Assembly (NCBI GenBank): GCA_965243805.1
Contig: OZ251577.1
Span: 2,046,001 to 2,110,000, forward strand
Direction of reading: 5' to 3'
Length of the DNA: 64,000 nt
DNA from: CATQHQ01 sp965243805
Lineage (GTDB): Bacteria > Gemmatimonadota > Gemmatimonadetes > Longimicrobiales > Gaopeijiaceae
Position 1 is the first letter of the stretch. Every line of letters starts with the position of its first letter. Below the pieces are notes generated by a model. The model did no database searches. It was not told the DNA's origin and saw only the letters and a program-made list of their open reading frames with translations. Shown one piece after another: positions 16,588 to 24,330 of this stretch. Made by a program: the position numbers and the translations under genes.

Positions 16588-18015
16588 CTATTCCTGCTCA
16601 CGCTGGCGTTGAACTTCGGCGGCGAGCTTCCTCGACACCTGATTGATGCTGTCGATTGTCTCGTCGAACACTGGCATGTCGATGCCGAATTCATCCACGA
16701 CTGTCGGAACCAAGCGGTGGTCGTCCGCAACGTAGGCGCGCACTGACGACGCCTTCAGCGAGTCGGACTCCGAATACTTCAGCGTGTGACGTATGTTGCC
16801 GTTGTCGCCTAGTTCGCCAAGCATGATCAGATTGTTGATTTCCTTGATGACGTAGTCGCTGTGAGTTGTGATCAATACCCGGATACCCGCATGGACGAAT
16901 CGCGCTAGGATGCGGGCCAACAGGACTTGATTGCCTGTGTCCAGGTGACTTTCGGGCTCGTCGATGATCAACAGATCGCCCGTGGCAGCCGTATGTCGCA
17001 GATAGAAATATAGATCGGCGAGTCCGCGTGCGGAAGACGACGCAAGGTGAAGAGGAATGTCGAAACTGCGCCCCCGGGCCTTGGAACGAAAGAAAATTGC
17101 ATCTTTGGAGGCTCTGTAGTATCCTCCCATGAGGTTCTTGATGTCGTCGAAGAGCTTGTCTTGGAGGAGCGGACTGCGTTCCTTCTGAATGTCGTGGATG
17201 TTTCTGGTATAATCGATGTTGTCCTTTATAGGTTGCGCGTATCTGCTCGTGTTCTTGTCGATCAACAGGTAAGGATCTCGGCTGTCCCGGTCGTTTTCAG
17301 TGCCCATCTTCTGCAGCAGATCCACCAGCTGGCTCTTTGTGAAGTCCAGTTCCTTGTAGAACAAGGATATTCCAAACCGTTCCGCAGATAGGATGAAGGG
17401 TTGTGGAAACTGGGGACAGACGAAGAGAAACAGGAGGTGACTGTACATGTCCCGAACTGTTGTCGAGGGGAAGCCCGTTCGTCCCCGAGATGGAGCGCGA
17501 TCTCGTTCGATGGAGACGGCGATCTCTTGGTCTCGGCACTCTAGTCGCATTTGACCCTTGCCCGGATAGCCAATTTCCACTTTGGACAGGTGGAATTGGC
17601 TTAGTTCGTCCTCGCTCAGGTCAATGGACATTCGAGCATCAGCGAATACTTCCGGCGATGAACTGAACACGCCCGACAGTGCGCTGGCTGAGAAGTCCTC
17701 CGCAAGCTGGTCGACCAGATCTTGCCGCACACTGGCTAGCACATCGGGCGCCCCTCGCACGATGACCTGGTCGGACTTTGTAAGAGCGCTTGCAATCCGG
17801 GAAGGAGTCATCGCCGCCGCCGCGCGTCCACGCTCGGCCAAGCTCTCGAAGAAGCTGTCCGCCATAGGCCAGCGGTGCCAGCGCATCAGAAAGCCGTACA
17901 GCGCGTACACCAAGTAGGTCTTGCCAGTGTTGTTGCGACCGGCGATGACCGTAAGGTCGCCCAACGTGATGTCGGCATGGTCCACGGGACCGATCTTTTC
18001 GAAGCGGAACGTCAT
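16588..18015 (-). CDS. OLD/RecF-like AAA (ABC-type) ATPase of a candidate defence pair
   Basis: A 475-residue ATPase with an ABC-class head: Walker A GRNNTGKT (26-33), a signature-like SSSARGLADLYFY (326 onward), Walker B LLIIDEPESHLD (348-359) and a switch histidine in ITTHSDYVIKEINN (His385). The middle (about 90-300) would form the helical insertion. No TOPRIM nuclease follows, so it is not a complete OLD protein; the downstream D...ExK protein may supply the effector. Such ATPases act as sensors in Septu-, PARIS- and retron-type systems. The ATG at 18015 lies 78 nt after the WYL gene, on the same strand. AT-rich stretches point to transfer. Confidence 0.85.
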   Translation of the reverse strand: MTFRFEKIGPVDHADITLGDLTVIAGRNNTGKTYLVYALYGFLMRWHRWPMADSFFESLAERGRAAAAMTPSRIASALTKSDQVIVRGAPDVLASVRQDLVDQLAEDFSASALSGVFSSSPEVFADARMSIDLSEDELSQFHLSKVEIGYPGKGQMRLECRDQEIAVSIERDRAPSRGRTGFPSTTVRDMYSHLLFLFVCPQFPQPFILSAERFGISLFYKELDFTKSQLVDLLQKMGTENDRDSRDPYLLIDKNTSRYAQPIKDNIDYTRNIHDIQKERSPLLQDKLFDDIKNLMGGYYRASKDAIFFRSKARGRSFDIPLHLASSSARGLADLYFYLRHTAATGDLLIIDEPESHLDTGNQVLLARILARFVHAGIRVLITTHSDYVIKEINNLIMLGELGDNGNIRHTLKYSESDSLKASSVRAYVADDHRLVPTVVDEFGIDMPVFDETIDSINQVSRKLAAEVQRQREQE

Positions 18016-18093
18016 GTCGGGTGACCTGCCGAGTGGAAGGGCGACGTAGGACTGGACGTTGATGCTTGATTCTGGCGGATGCCCGTGTGCCGG

Positions 18094-19176
18094 TCAACCC
18101 CGAACCGGGGAAGCGAACGCCGTCGCCATGCCTCGGGCCAGCTCTGCCACCATGTCGCGCAGGTCCTGGGGTTCGAGCACCTCCGCGTCGATGCCGTAGC
18201 GGAGGACATGAGCCGCGAGCCAATACGGGTCCGCGACGCTGTGGCGAACCGTGATGCTGCCGTCGTCGTGTTCTTCCATCGAGACGCTTCGGTACGACGC
18301 GCGCTCCTTGACCCAGGGGGCCAGCGCCCGCGAGTAGCGTACCCGGGCTTCGCGGCTCTTTGGGGCGAGCATCAGCCCGTCGGGGCCTTGCTTCAGGTAC
18401 GCTTGGGCGTCGAAGTCGTCGGGGATGTCGAACGTTCCTTCGGCGTGCTCGGCCGAGAGAACCCTGTCCACGCGGAAGACCCGCTCTTCGTCGGTGGCCG
18501 TGCACATGGCGACCACGTACCAAGTCTCCTCCGAGTACAGGACCAAGTAGGGGTGGATGACCCGGTGGGATGGGTGCTCGGCGCCGGGCTTCAGGTAAGT
18601 GACGACGCAGGGCCGACGCTCGTAGACGGCGGTCTTGAGCGTGTCGCGGATGCCCCGGTCGTCGGGAATGCGGTTCGGCACGGCTAAGCTGGGGGCCGCG
18701 ATCGATCCGGGGTTCTGGCTCAGGTCGCTCTGGGCGCGGTGCAGGAAGTTGTCCAAACCGGCGGCCGAATCCGAGGATGCTTCCGGCTTCGAGGGCCTAT
18801 CGGCTTCTTCGCGCACCGCGAGTTGCGTTCGGGAGGCGGCAGGGCGGTCGTTGTCGGTCTCGCTCATGACGCCGCGAACCGACAGGGCAAGGCAGAACAT
18901 CTCCCGATCGGTGAGCTTGAACGGACGCTCCATGAAGCTCGTGTGGTCGACCCGAATGCGGCCGGACTCGACGAGCCAGCTGATGTCGCAGGGCCACCCG
19001 CCGGGACGGTACTCGTCGCGGGTCCTCACCTCCTGCAGGTCCTGGAGAATCCGGGCTTCTGTGGTGCCCAGGTCCCTGGCAAGGGCGGCCAAGTCGGCCC
19101 CATCCTCTCGGCTGGATCGCGACACCACGTAGGCTAGCCGCTCGAAGCGGTCTCGGGCCGAGCTGCCTTCAGGCAT
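18094..19176 (-). CDS. WYL-domain transcriptional regulator (PafC-like)
   Basis: A 360-residue regulator. An N-terminal winged-helix segment (DLAALARDLGTTEARILQDL) is followed by a variable, charged linker (about 105-170) and a WYL domain with SHRVIHPYLVLYSEETWYV and ERVFRVDRV. The C-terminal WCX-like extension reads YWLAAHVLRYGIDAEVLEP. WYL proteins bind nucleic-acid or nucleotide ligands and control DNA-damage or defence genes. Its start overlaps the end of the second WYL gene by 8 bp, the arrangement of PafB-PafC pairs. It lies directly upstream of the ATPase on the same strand and probably regulates that block. Confidence 0.9.
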   Translation of the reverse strand: MPEGSSARDRFERLAYVVSRSSREDGADLAALARDLGTTEARILQDLQEVRTRDEYRPGGWPCDISWLVESGRIRVDHTSFMERPFKLTDREMFCLALSVRGVMSETDNDRPAASRTQLAVREEADRPSKPEASSDSAAGLDNFLHRAQSDLSQNPGSIAAPSLAVPNRIPDDRGIRDTLKTAVYERRPCVVTYLKPGAEHPSHRVIHPYLVLYSEETWYVVAMCTATDEERVFRVDRVLSAEHAEGTFDIPDDFDAQAYLKQGPDGLMLAPKSREARVRYSRALAPWVKERASYRSVSMEEHDDGSITVRHSVADPYWLAAHVLRYGIDAEVLEPQDLRDMVAELARGMATAFASPVRG

Positions 19177-20347
19177 GGACGGGCGCTCCTTCGTGCTTGC
19201 GCGCCACCGATCGGGCCATCTGGCGGATGTCGTCGCGCATCTCTGCGGGAGCCTCGATGCGGGCCTCCCCTAGCAGACTCAGTATCCAGCGGAGAAATGA
19301 GTTACGGTTGCGGACCTGGAAGCGTCGCAACTGGCCGCCGCAGGGGAGGCTCTCGACGAGTTCGCCCAGGCCGTTGCGCTCTGCCCAGCGCGAGCGAGGC
19401 GCCTGGAACAGGACATCTGCTTCCTCGGGTTCGGCGTGTTCGTCGCCCAGCTCCCACGCCTTTTGGTTGGAGCAATCCTGCAGGCGGAAGGTGGATGGGA
19501 CCTCGAAGTCGGGCGTGCCCGGCGACCGCCTGTTGGCCACCACCTCGCGCATGCGTCCGACGCGAAAGGTGCGAAGGTCGTCACGATCCTCGTCGTGGCC
19601 GATCAGGTACCACCGTCCTTGCTCAAAGAGGAGCCCGTAGGGGCGGACACGTCGGTTCGTCTCTTGGGGGCGGTCGTTCTCTTGGGGGCGGCTCATGCTG
19701 CGGTACCGGAACGTGACCCGCTTCCTTCGATGCAGGGCTGCGGACAAGCTGTCCAGCAGGTGGACGTTGGCGACGGCTTCTGGATCAGGCGCGTACTGCA
19801 CAGGTGCGTCGGCGGGCACGGCGGCCTCCAAATCCGAGGACAGCTTGCGGAAGGCCGACCGGGCGTCGGCAGCCCATGGGAACGCCGGCAACGTCGCAAG
19901 CTCCTGGAGACCGCGCAGCGCCGCGTCCGCCTCTGGCTTGGAAAGGGCGAAGTGCATGGCGAGACGGGTGCTGTGGCGGTCCTCTGCCAGGGTGCCTTCC
20001 CCCGGCCGTTCGGCGTGCAGGAGCTGCAATACGGGTAGCCGATAGCCAGGCGCCAGCCGGTAGGCGACGGCTTCTTCGCCACCGAAGCGCCTTGGGGGCG
20101 GCACCGACTCGATCGGCACGCCCAGCGCTCGGAGTTCGTCCTTGTCCCGCTCGAAGGTGCGGCGGACGGTGGCTCTCTCCTGGGCGGTGCCGTCCACCCC
20201 CTGGGCGTAGCCGGGCACGCTCTTCCAAATGTCGGCCCTCTCCACCGGGAACCGGTGTTTGGCCAAGTGCGCCAGAAGGTCGATCCAACGCTGGAGCTTC
20301 GTGGGCTGCTGGAGCTTGGTGGGCTGCGGAGTGGGAGTCTCGGTCAT
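19169..20347 (-). CDS. WYL-domain transcriptional regulator (PafB-like)
   Basis: A 392-residue partner of the downstream WYL protein. It has a helix-turn-helix region near residues 20-75 (RRTFERDKDELRALGVPIE is the typical tail of this fold). The WYL core includes RRVRPYGLLFEQGRWYLIGH and RTFRVGRM, and a WCX-type C-terminus follows. The ATG at 20347 has a good Shine-Dalgarno sequence (GAGGAG) 12 nt upstream and is preferred over the longer open frame. It is the first gene of the reverse-strand WYL-WYL-ATPase-nuclease run. A small repeat (PTKLQ twice) lies near its N-terminus. Confidence 0.9.
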   Translation of the reverse strand: MTETPTPQPTKLQQPTKLQRWIDLLAHLAKHRFPVERADIWKSVPGYAQGVDGTAQERATVRRTFERDKDELRALGVPIESVPPPRRFGGEEAVAYRLAPGYRLPVLQLLHAERPGEGTLAEDRHSTRLAMHFALSKPEADAALRGLQELATLPAFPWAADARSAFRKLSSDLEAAVPADAPVQYAPDPEAVANVHLLDSLSAALHRRKRVTFRYRSMSRPQENDRPQETNRRVRPYGLLFEQGRWYLIGHDEDRDDLRTFRVGRMREVVANRRSPGTPDFEVPSTFRLQDCSNQKAWELGDEHAEPEEADVLFQAPRSRWAERNGLGELVESLPCGGQLRRFQVRNRNSFLRWILSLLGEARIEAPAEMRDDIRQMARSVARKHEGAPVHA

Positions 20348-20559
20348 GTCGGGTTGCAGCTCCTCATCCCTCACGGTGAATGCACGCAAAACCACACAAC
20401 AATAGCGAGGGGGTGTGACGGTGCCCGGCGAGCGCACTTCCCGGCCCCGGGGCGTGTCATACCCCCTGCCTAGGTTGGCCTCCCGCAACCCCCCGGACCA
20501 CCACCGCCAAGGCGCATCGGATGAGCCGGGAGCCCACACCAACGAGGGAGAACATCCGC
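20348..20559. promoter_or_regulatory. Divergent intergenic region upstream of the WYL pair
   Basis: 212 nt separate the divergent WYL gene and a small lipoprotein gene. On the reverse strand a TATTGT hexamer lies near 20400, about 50 nt before the WYL start, and could be a -10 element. I see no clear operator palindrome. Any promoter for the candidate defence block most likely lies here. Confidence 0.35.
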
Positions 20560-20907
20560 ATGACGATCAAGAAGACCGCACTCCTCCTGACGATGACGGT
20601 CCTGGCATCCTGCTCCGACCCTATCGGGCCGACCGACGACATCGGTGCGATCACGGGCTACGTCATCATCGGCAGCGTGCCCACCGCCAACGTAGAGGTC
20701 ACGCTGGACGACGGCACGGTCCGCTCCACCAACAACGCGGGCCAGTACCGGTTCGTGAACCTGAAGGTGGGTGACAGCCATACCGTCACCGTGATGGCGG
20801 ACGCAGTGCCGAAGGGCGTGGAGATGCACCTGTCAGAGCGCCAAGTCACCGTGCCCGAAACACATGTGGCGTACGCCAACTTCTACGGGAGTCGGGCAGG
20901 GGGCTAA
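20560..20907 (+). CDS. Small CarboxypepD_reg-like lipoprotein
   Basis: A 115-residue lipoprotein with signal peptide and lipobox LASC (Cys about 17). The mature part is a single beta-sandwich of the carboxypeptidase regulatory-like type: GAITGYVIIGSVPTANVEV, TNNAGQYRFVNLKVGD and HTVTVMADAVPKGVEM. Such domains sit on the cell surface or face the outer membrane. The ATG at 20560 is preferred because it begins the signal peptide and has GAGGGAG upstream. Function unknown; it stands alone between the WYL pair and an XdhC domain. Confidence 0.82.
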   Translation: MTIKKTALLLTMTVLASCSDPIGPTDDIGAITGYVIIGSVPTANVEVTLDDGTVRSTNNAGQYRFVNLKVGDSHTVTVMADAVPKGVEMHLSERQVTVPETHVAYANFYGSRAGG

Positions 20908-20945
20908 CTTTGGTTCTCCCCCCTCGAAGACGGAGCGACCTTCCA

Positions 20946-21296
20946 GTGGACGACAGGGAACTGCTTGCCCTGCTTGCTGACGTGCGGGAGCCCACCGTGC
21001 TGGCGACGGTGGTCGCGACCAAAGGGTCCACACCCCGAAAGGCGGGCGCGAAGATGCTGGTCGGGAAGGAGGGTGTGATCGGGGGCACGATCGGCGGCGG
21101 TTGCGGCGAAGCCGAGGTGATCGTCGCGGCTCAGGAGCTCTTCGAGGGGGGACCGCCCACCACCGTGCGCGTGGACCTGACCGACGACCTTACGTCGTGG
21201 AGTCCGGCCGTCTGCGGCGGGATCATGGACGTGTTCATTGAGCGGGCCGATTCCCGCGGAAGCGCTTCCACTCGGGAAGGGTCGCCAGGAAGATGA
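20946..21296 (+). CDS. XdhC/CoxI N-terminal domain protein (single domain)
   Basis: A 116-residue protein equal to the N-terminal domain of XdhC/CoxI. It keeps the full signature the larger XdhC at 15040 has lost: ATVVATKGSTPRKAGAKM, IGGTIGGGCGEAEV and SPAVCGGIMDVFIE. Family members help insert or sulfurylate the molybdenum cofactor. It starts at GTG 20946 with GGAG 8 nt upstream. The domain ends near 21250; the last 15 or so residues overlap the convergent VKOR gene by 62 bp and are probably an extension without function. It complements the Rossmann-bearing XdhC 5 kb upstream. Confidence 0.85.
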   Translation: MDDRELLALLADVREPTVLATVVATKGSTPRKAGAKMLVGKEGVIGGTIGGGCGEAEVIVAAQELFEGGPPTTVRVDLTDDLTSWSPAVCGGIMDVFIERADSRGSASTREGSPGR

Positions 21297-21717
21297 CGGT
21301 GATCACCACGGCCGACGCCACGCAGTAGCGACACCAGGCGCGGATGACCGCCGCCTCCAAGTAGGTGAGCCAAGTGCTGAAGAGGACGCCGAAGAGGGCG
21401 CCGCCGAAGAGGAGAAACGCGACCACCCGCGACCCGGCGAAGCGCTCCTGCAAGCCCAGAACCGAGAACGCGAAGAGGGCCAGGTAGCCGGCCAGCCCGA
21501 TCCCCGACACGGGAATCGGCCCTACCCACGCCCAGCGGGAGGACTGAACGGTTCCGCAGTCGCCGGTGCCGCACTGGATCGCGCCTGCCCAGCCCAAGTT
21601 GTGGGCCACCAAGTAGAACGCGAGGAAGGCGCCGGCAAGGGAGAGCACGGCGACGAACATGCGGTTGCGAGGTGCCTCGGGCGGACCGGTGACGGTCGAG
21701 CCGGAAGGGGCGGCCAT
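21235..21717 (-). CDS. Vitamin K epoxide reductase family protein (VKOR)
   Basis: A 160-residue inner-membrane protein with four to five membrane helices. The loop cysteines are in QCGTGDCGTVQSS and the active-site CxxC is WCRYC near residue 135. VKOR homologues re-oxidise DsbA by passing electrons to quinone, replacing DsbB. It begins 5 nt after the stop of the DsbA-like gene, so the two form a disulfide-bond pathway. The ATG at 21717 is chosen because it precedes the first helix. The C-terminal end overlaps the convergent XdhC domain. Confidence 0.92.
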   Translation of the reverse strand: MAAPSGSTVTGPPEAPRNRMFVAVLSLAGAFLAFYLVAHNLGWAGAIQCGTGDCGTVQSSRWAWVGPIPVSGIGLAGYLALFAFSVLGLQERFAGSRVVAFLLFGGALFGVLFSTWLTYLEAAVIRAWCRYCVASAVVITVIFLATLPEWKRFRGNRPAQ

Positions 21718-21722
21718 GAAGG

Positions 21723-22436
21723 CTAGTTGCCGGCAGCCCGCTCCATCGCGCGCTGGATGTCGAGGAACTGTATCCCGCCGAGCCGCTCGGCCGGGTTGAC
21801 GCCGTCGTGCACGAAGATCGTCGGGGTGCCGCCCACGCGCAGGCGCACGCCGAGCTCCCGGTTGGCGGTCACCACGTCGGCGTGTCGGTCGCTCTCCAGG
21901 CAAGCCCGAAACGCACCGGTGTCCAGCCCCAGCTCGCTTGCCAGCTCCCGGAAGTTGCCCGTGGCGTCGCGCCTAGCGGACCAACGCTGCTGCGTACGGA
22001 AGATCGCGTCGTGGTAGTCGTGGTAGCGGTCCTGGTCGCCGGCGCACCGGGCCGCCCGCGCCGCCAGGAAGGCGTGGGGGTGTTGCTCCAGCGGGAAGTC
22101 GTGGTACACCAGCTTCGCCTGTCCGGTCGTGATGTAGGCCAAGTCGAGCTGTGGCTTGACCTGGAGGGCGAAGTGTTGACAGGCCGGGCACTGGTAGTCG
22201 CCGAACTCCATGATCGTGATGGGCGCTTCCGGGTCGCCCCAGACTTCGCCCTGAGCCAGCTCGAGCAGCTGCTGGTCCTCGATCTCGCCGAGATCGACGG
22301 GCTCGCTGACAGCATCGCCGCCGCCCATGGCGCGGAAGAGGAACACGGCGCCGAGGACCGCCACCACGCCGAGCGCCAAGTAGAACTTCTTGAGACTGGA
22401 AGATCCGGATGCCTTCTTCGTTGCCACGACTCTCAC
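21723..22436 (-). CDS. DsbA-like thiol:disulfide oxidoreductase
   Basis: A 237-residue membrane-anchored thioredoxin-fold protein. An N-terminal anchor (about 18-37) is followed by the DsbA-type core with EFGDYQCPACQHFA (CPAC active site) and the cis-proline loop GGTPTIFV. It introduces disulfides into exported proteins, and the adjacent VKOR is the expected electron acceptor. The start is GTG 22436; another GTG three codons later is possible. A 10-bp direct repeat (GGCTAGGCCA twice) lies upstream near 22482-22502. Confidence 0.92.
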   Translation of the reverse strand: MRVVATKKASGSSSLKKFYLALGVVAVLGAVFLFRAMGGGDAVSEPVDLGEIEDQQLLELAQGEVWGDPEAPITIMEFGDYQCPACQHFALQVKPQLDLAYITTGQAKLVYHDFPLEQHPHAFLAARAARCAGDQDRYHDYHDAIFRTQQRWSARRDATGNFRELASELGLDTGAFRACLESDRHADVVTANRELGVRLRVGGTPTIFVHDGVNPAERLGGIQFLDIQRAMERAAGN

Positions 22437-22554
22437 GCTCCCGCGTTGTGGTTGTTGGACGGGTCCGCCCGCCGCCGACTTGGCTAGGCCAGGCTAGGCC
22501 AATAGCAAGATGGGCCAGAAGCCACCTTCCAATCAACTGGCGCCAGCGGACGGT

Positions 22555-23247
22555 TCAGCGGCTCTGGCGTTCCGTCAGCGCGGCAACGGCCCGGTCCACG
22601 TCCCCGAACCCCGGCAGGAGAAGGTCTGGTCCCTCCGCTCGTAGTCGGGACATGGCGAAGCGCCCGGTGGCCACCGCCACGGTGGTCGCCCCCACCGCTT
22701 TGCCGCAGGCCACGTCTCGGGGCGTGTCGCCGATCACCACGGCATCCGCGCCTTCGAACGGACGGCCCCAGTGGGCGGTGGCGCGGCGGCACGCAACGGC
22801 GGGGAGTCGGCTCCGTGCCGCGTGGTCCGATCCGAAGGCGCCGACGGGGAAGTGCTCCCAGAGCCCCACCGACGCAAGCTTCAGGCGGGCGCCTCCCTCC
22901 AGGTTGCCAGTGACGAGACCCAGTGCCACGTCGTCGCGGGCCGCCAGCGCCTGGACCAGCCTGCGCACGCCGGGCAGCGGCTGCGGAGGACTCGACGGGA
23001 TGATCCGGGCCAGTTCAGCGAGGTAGCACCCCCAAAGCTGGGGCAGCCCGGCGTCGATCTCCCGACCGGGCACCCCCGCCGCCTCCAGCAGCTCGCGGGC
23101 GATCTGCGGGTCGGTCTTGCCTGCGAAGTCGTGATTCGAGATCGGCCCCGGCGTGCCGAACACGGCGGAGAGTGCATCGCCGAACGCAGACTTGGCCGGG
23201 CCGCCGCTGACGAGGGTGCCGTCGATGTCGAAGAGAAGAAGGCGCAA
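22555..23247 (-). CDS. HAD-family phosphatase (phosphoglycolate-phosphatase-like)
   Basis: A 230-residue haloacid-dehalogenase hydrolase. Motif I is LLFDIDGTLVSGG, motif II LGLVTGN, and motif IV VVIGDTPRDVACGKAVG, with a helical cap domain between. It probably dephosphorylates a small metabolite such as phosphoglycolate; substrate choice lies in the cap and cannot be read here. The start is TTG 23247, directly before the first beta strand. It runs in the same direction as the dehydratase upstream, separated by 72 nt that contain a tandem repeat. Confidence 0.88.
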   Translation of the reverse strand: MRLLLFDIDGTLVSGGPAKSAFGDALSAVFGTPGPISNHDFAGKTDPQIARELLEAAGVPGREIDAGLPQLWGCYLAELARIIPSSPPQPLPGVRRLVQALAARDDVALGLVTGNLEGGARLKLASVGLWEHFPVGAFGSDHAARSRLPAVACRRATAHWGRPFEGADAVVIGDTPRDVACGKAVGATTVAVATGRFAMSRLRAEGPDLLLPGFGDVDRAVAALTERQSR

Positions 23248-23266
23248 TGGTCGAATCGGCTGCTGA

Positions 23267-23312
23267 TGCCTGGGCTACTGGTGGCTGGGCTACTTGGTGC
23301 CTGGGGGACTGG
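23267..23312 (+). repeat. Intergenic tandem repeat, three copies of 15-16 bp
   Basis: Imperfect copies of TGCCTGGGCTACTGG start at 23267, 23282 and 23298. They fill most of the gap between the HAD phosphatase and the dehydratase gene. Confidence 0.85.
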
Positions 23313-23319
23313 TACCCGC

Positions 23320-24330
23320 TTAGGCCGCCTCGGAGCCTGCCTCGGATCCCACGTCGGCGCCTGTCGCCAGGATATCCCGCAGCAAGGACGGGTCCAGGTT
23401 CCCCCCCGACACGACCGCACACACCTTGCGCCCGGCAGCCGAGACCGCGCCCGAGAGGAGGGCGGCCACCGTCGCCGCGCCCGAGTACTCCACCACCAGC
23501 TTGCGGCGCTCCAGCAGGTGGGCGGCGGCCCGGCGGATCGCGTCGTCGGGCACCAGGACCACGTCGTCGAGGCAGGAGGCGGCGCAGGCGTAGGTGAGGT
23601 TGCCGGCGCGGGTGGGCGCCAAGCCGTCGGCGATGGTGTCGATCCGCTCCAGGGTCACGGGGCCGCCGGCGTCCAGGGCCCGTCGCATGGTGGGCGCGCC
23701 TTCGGGCTCCACGCCGACCACCGACGTCTGGGGGCGCAACTGGCGCATCGCCACGCCGCAGCCCGACGCCTGACCGCCGCCGCCGATGGGGGCCAGCAGC
23801 AGCTCCACGTCGGGCCACTCCTCCACCACTTCCAGGGCCACGGTTCCCTGACCGGCGACGATCCATGGGTGATCGAAGGGCGGCACCATGAACAGCCCCT
23901 CGGCCTCCGCGATCTCTTCGGCCCGGAGCCGCCGCTCCTCGGAGGTGGTCCCCGCGAACTCGACCCGCGCGCCCAGCCTGCGAGCGCCGTCGCTCTTCAC
24001 CCTCGGGGCTGTGGTCGGCATCACCACGACGGCGCGTGCGCCCAGTCGCCCTGCCGCGAACGCCACCGCTTGGGCGTGGTTGCCGGAGGAGTAGGTGATC
24101 ACGCCCCGAGCCAGCTCCTCGGGGGAAAGCTGGGCCAGGAAGTTGGTCGCGCCCCGGGCCTTGAAGGAGCCGGCTTTCTGTAGGGACTCGCACTTCAGCC
24201 GGACATCGCCGCCCACGGCCTCGGAGAGATCCGCGTCGGGTACCAGGGGCGTCCGCACGACGGCGCCGCGGATCCGTTCCGCCGCCGCCCGAACGTCCGC
24301 CAAGGAAACGCTGGCCGGCGCTTCCGTCAC
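23320..24330 (-). CDS. Threonine dehydratase / serine racemase-like PLP enzyme
   Basis: A 336-residue fold-type II PLP enzyme. The lysine Schiff-base motif is KAGSFKARGA (the phosphate-facing SFKxRGA). Other marks are YSSGNHAQAVAFAA, APIGGGGQASG (phosphate-binding glycines) and CAVVSGGNLDP at the end. There is no C-terminal ACT regulatory domain, so it resembles catabolic threonine/serine ammonia-lyase or serine racemase rather than allosteric IlvA. The GTG start overlaps the gyrA stop (GTGA). Confidence 0.88.
   Translation of the reverse strand: MTEAPASVSLADVRAAAERIRGAVVRTPLVPDADLSEAVGGDVRLKCESLQKAGSFKARGATNFLAQLSPEELARGVITYSSGNHAQAVAFAAGRLGARAVVVMPTTAPRVKSDGARRLGARVEFAGTTSEERRLRAEEIAEAEGLFMVPPFDHPWIVAGQGTVALEVVEEWPDVELLLAPIGGGGQASGCGVAMRQLRPQTSVVGVEPEGAPTMRRALDAGGPVTLERIDTIADGLAPTRAGNLTYACAASCLDDVVLVPDDAIRRAAAHLLERRKLVVEYSGAATVAALLSGAVSAAGRKVCAVVSGGNLDPSLLRDILATGADVGSEAGSEAA

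Noticed and set aside
16588..18015. The ATPase as an ABC transporter, RecF or complete OLD nuclease
   Set aside because: No permease partner, no RecF-specific context, and no TOPRIM domain after the ATPase. The adjacent small protein has D...ExK instead.
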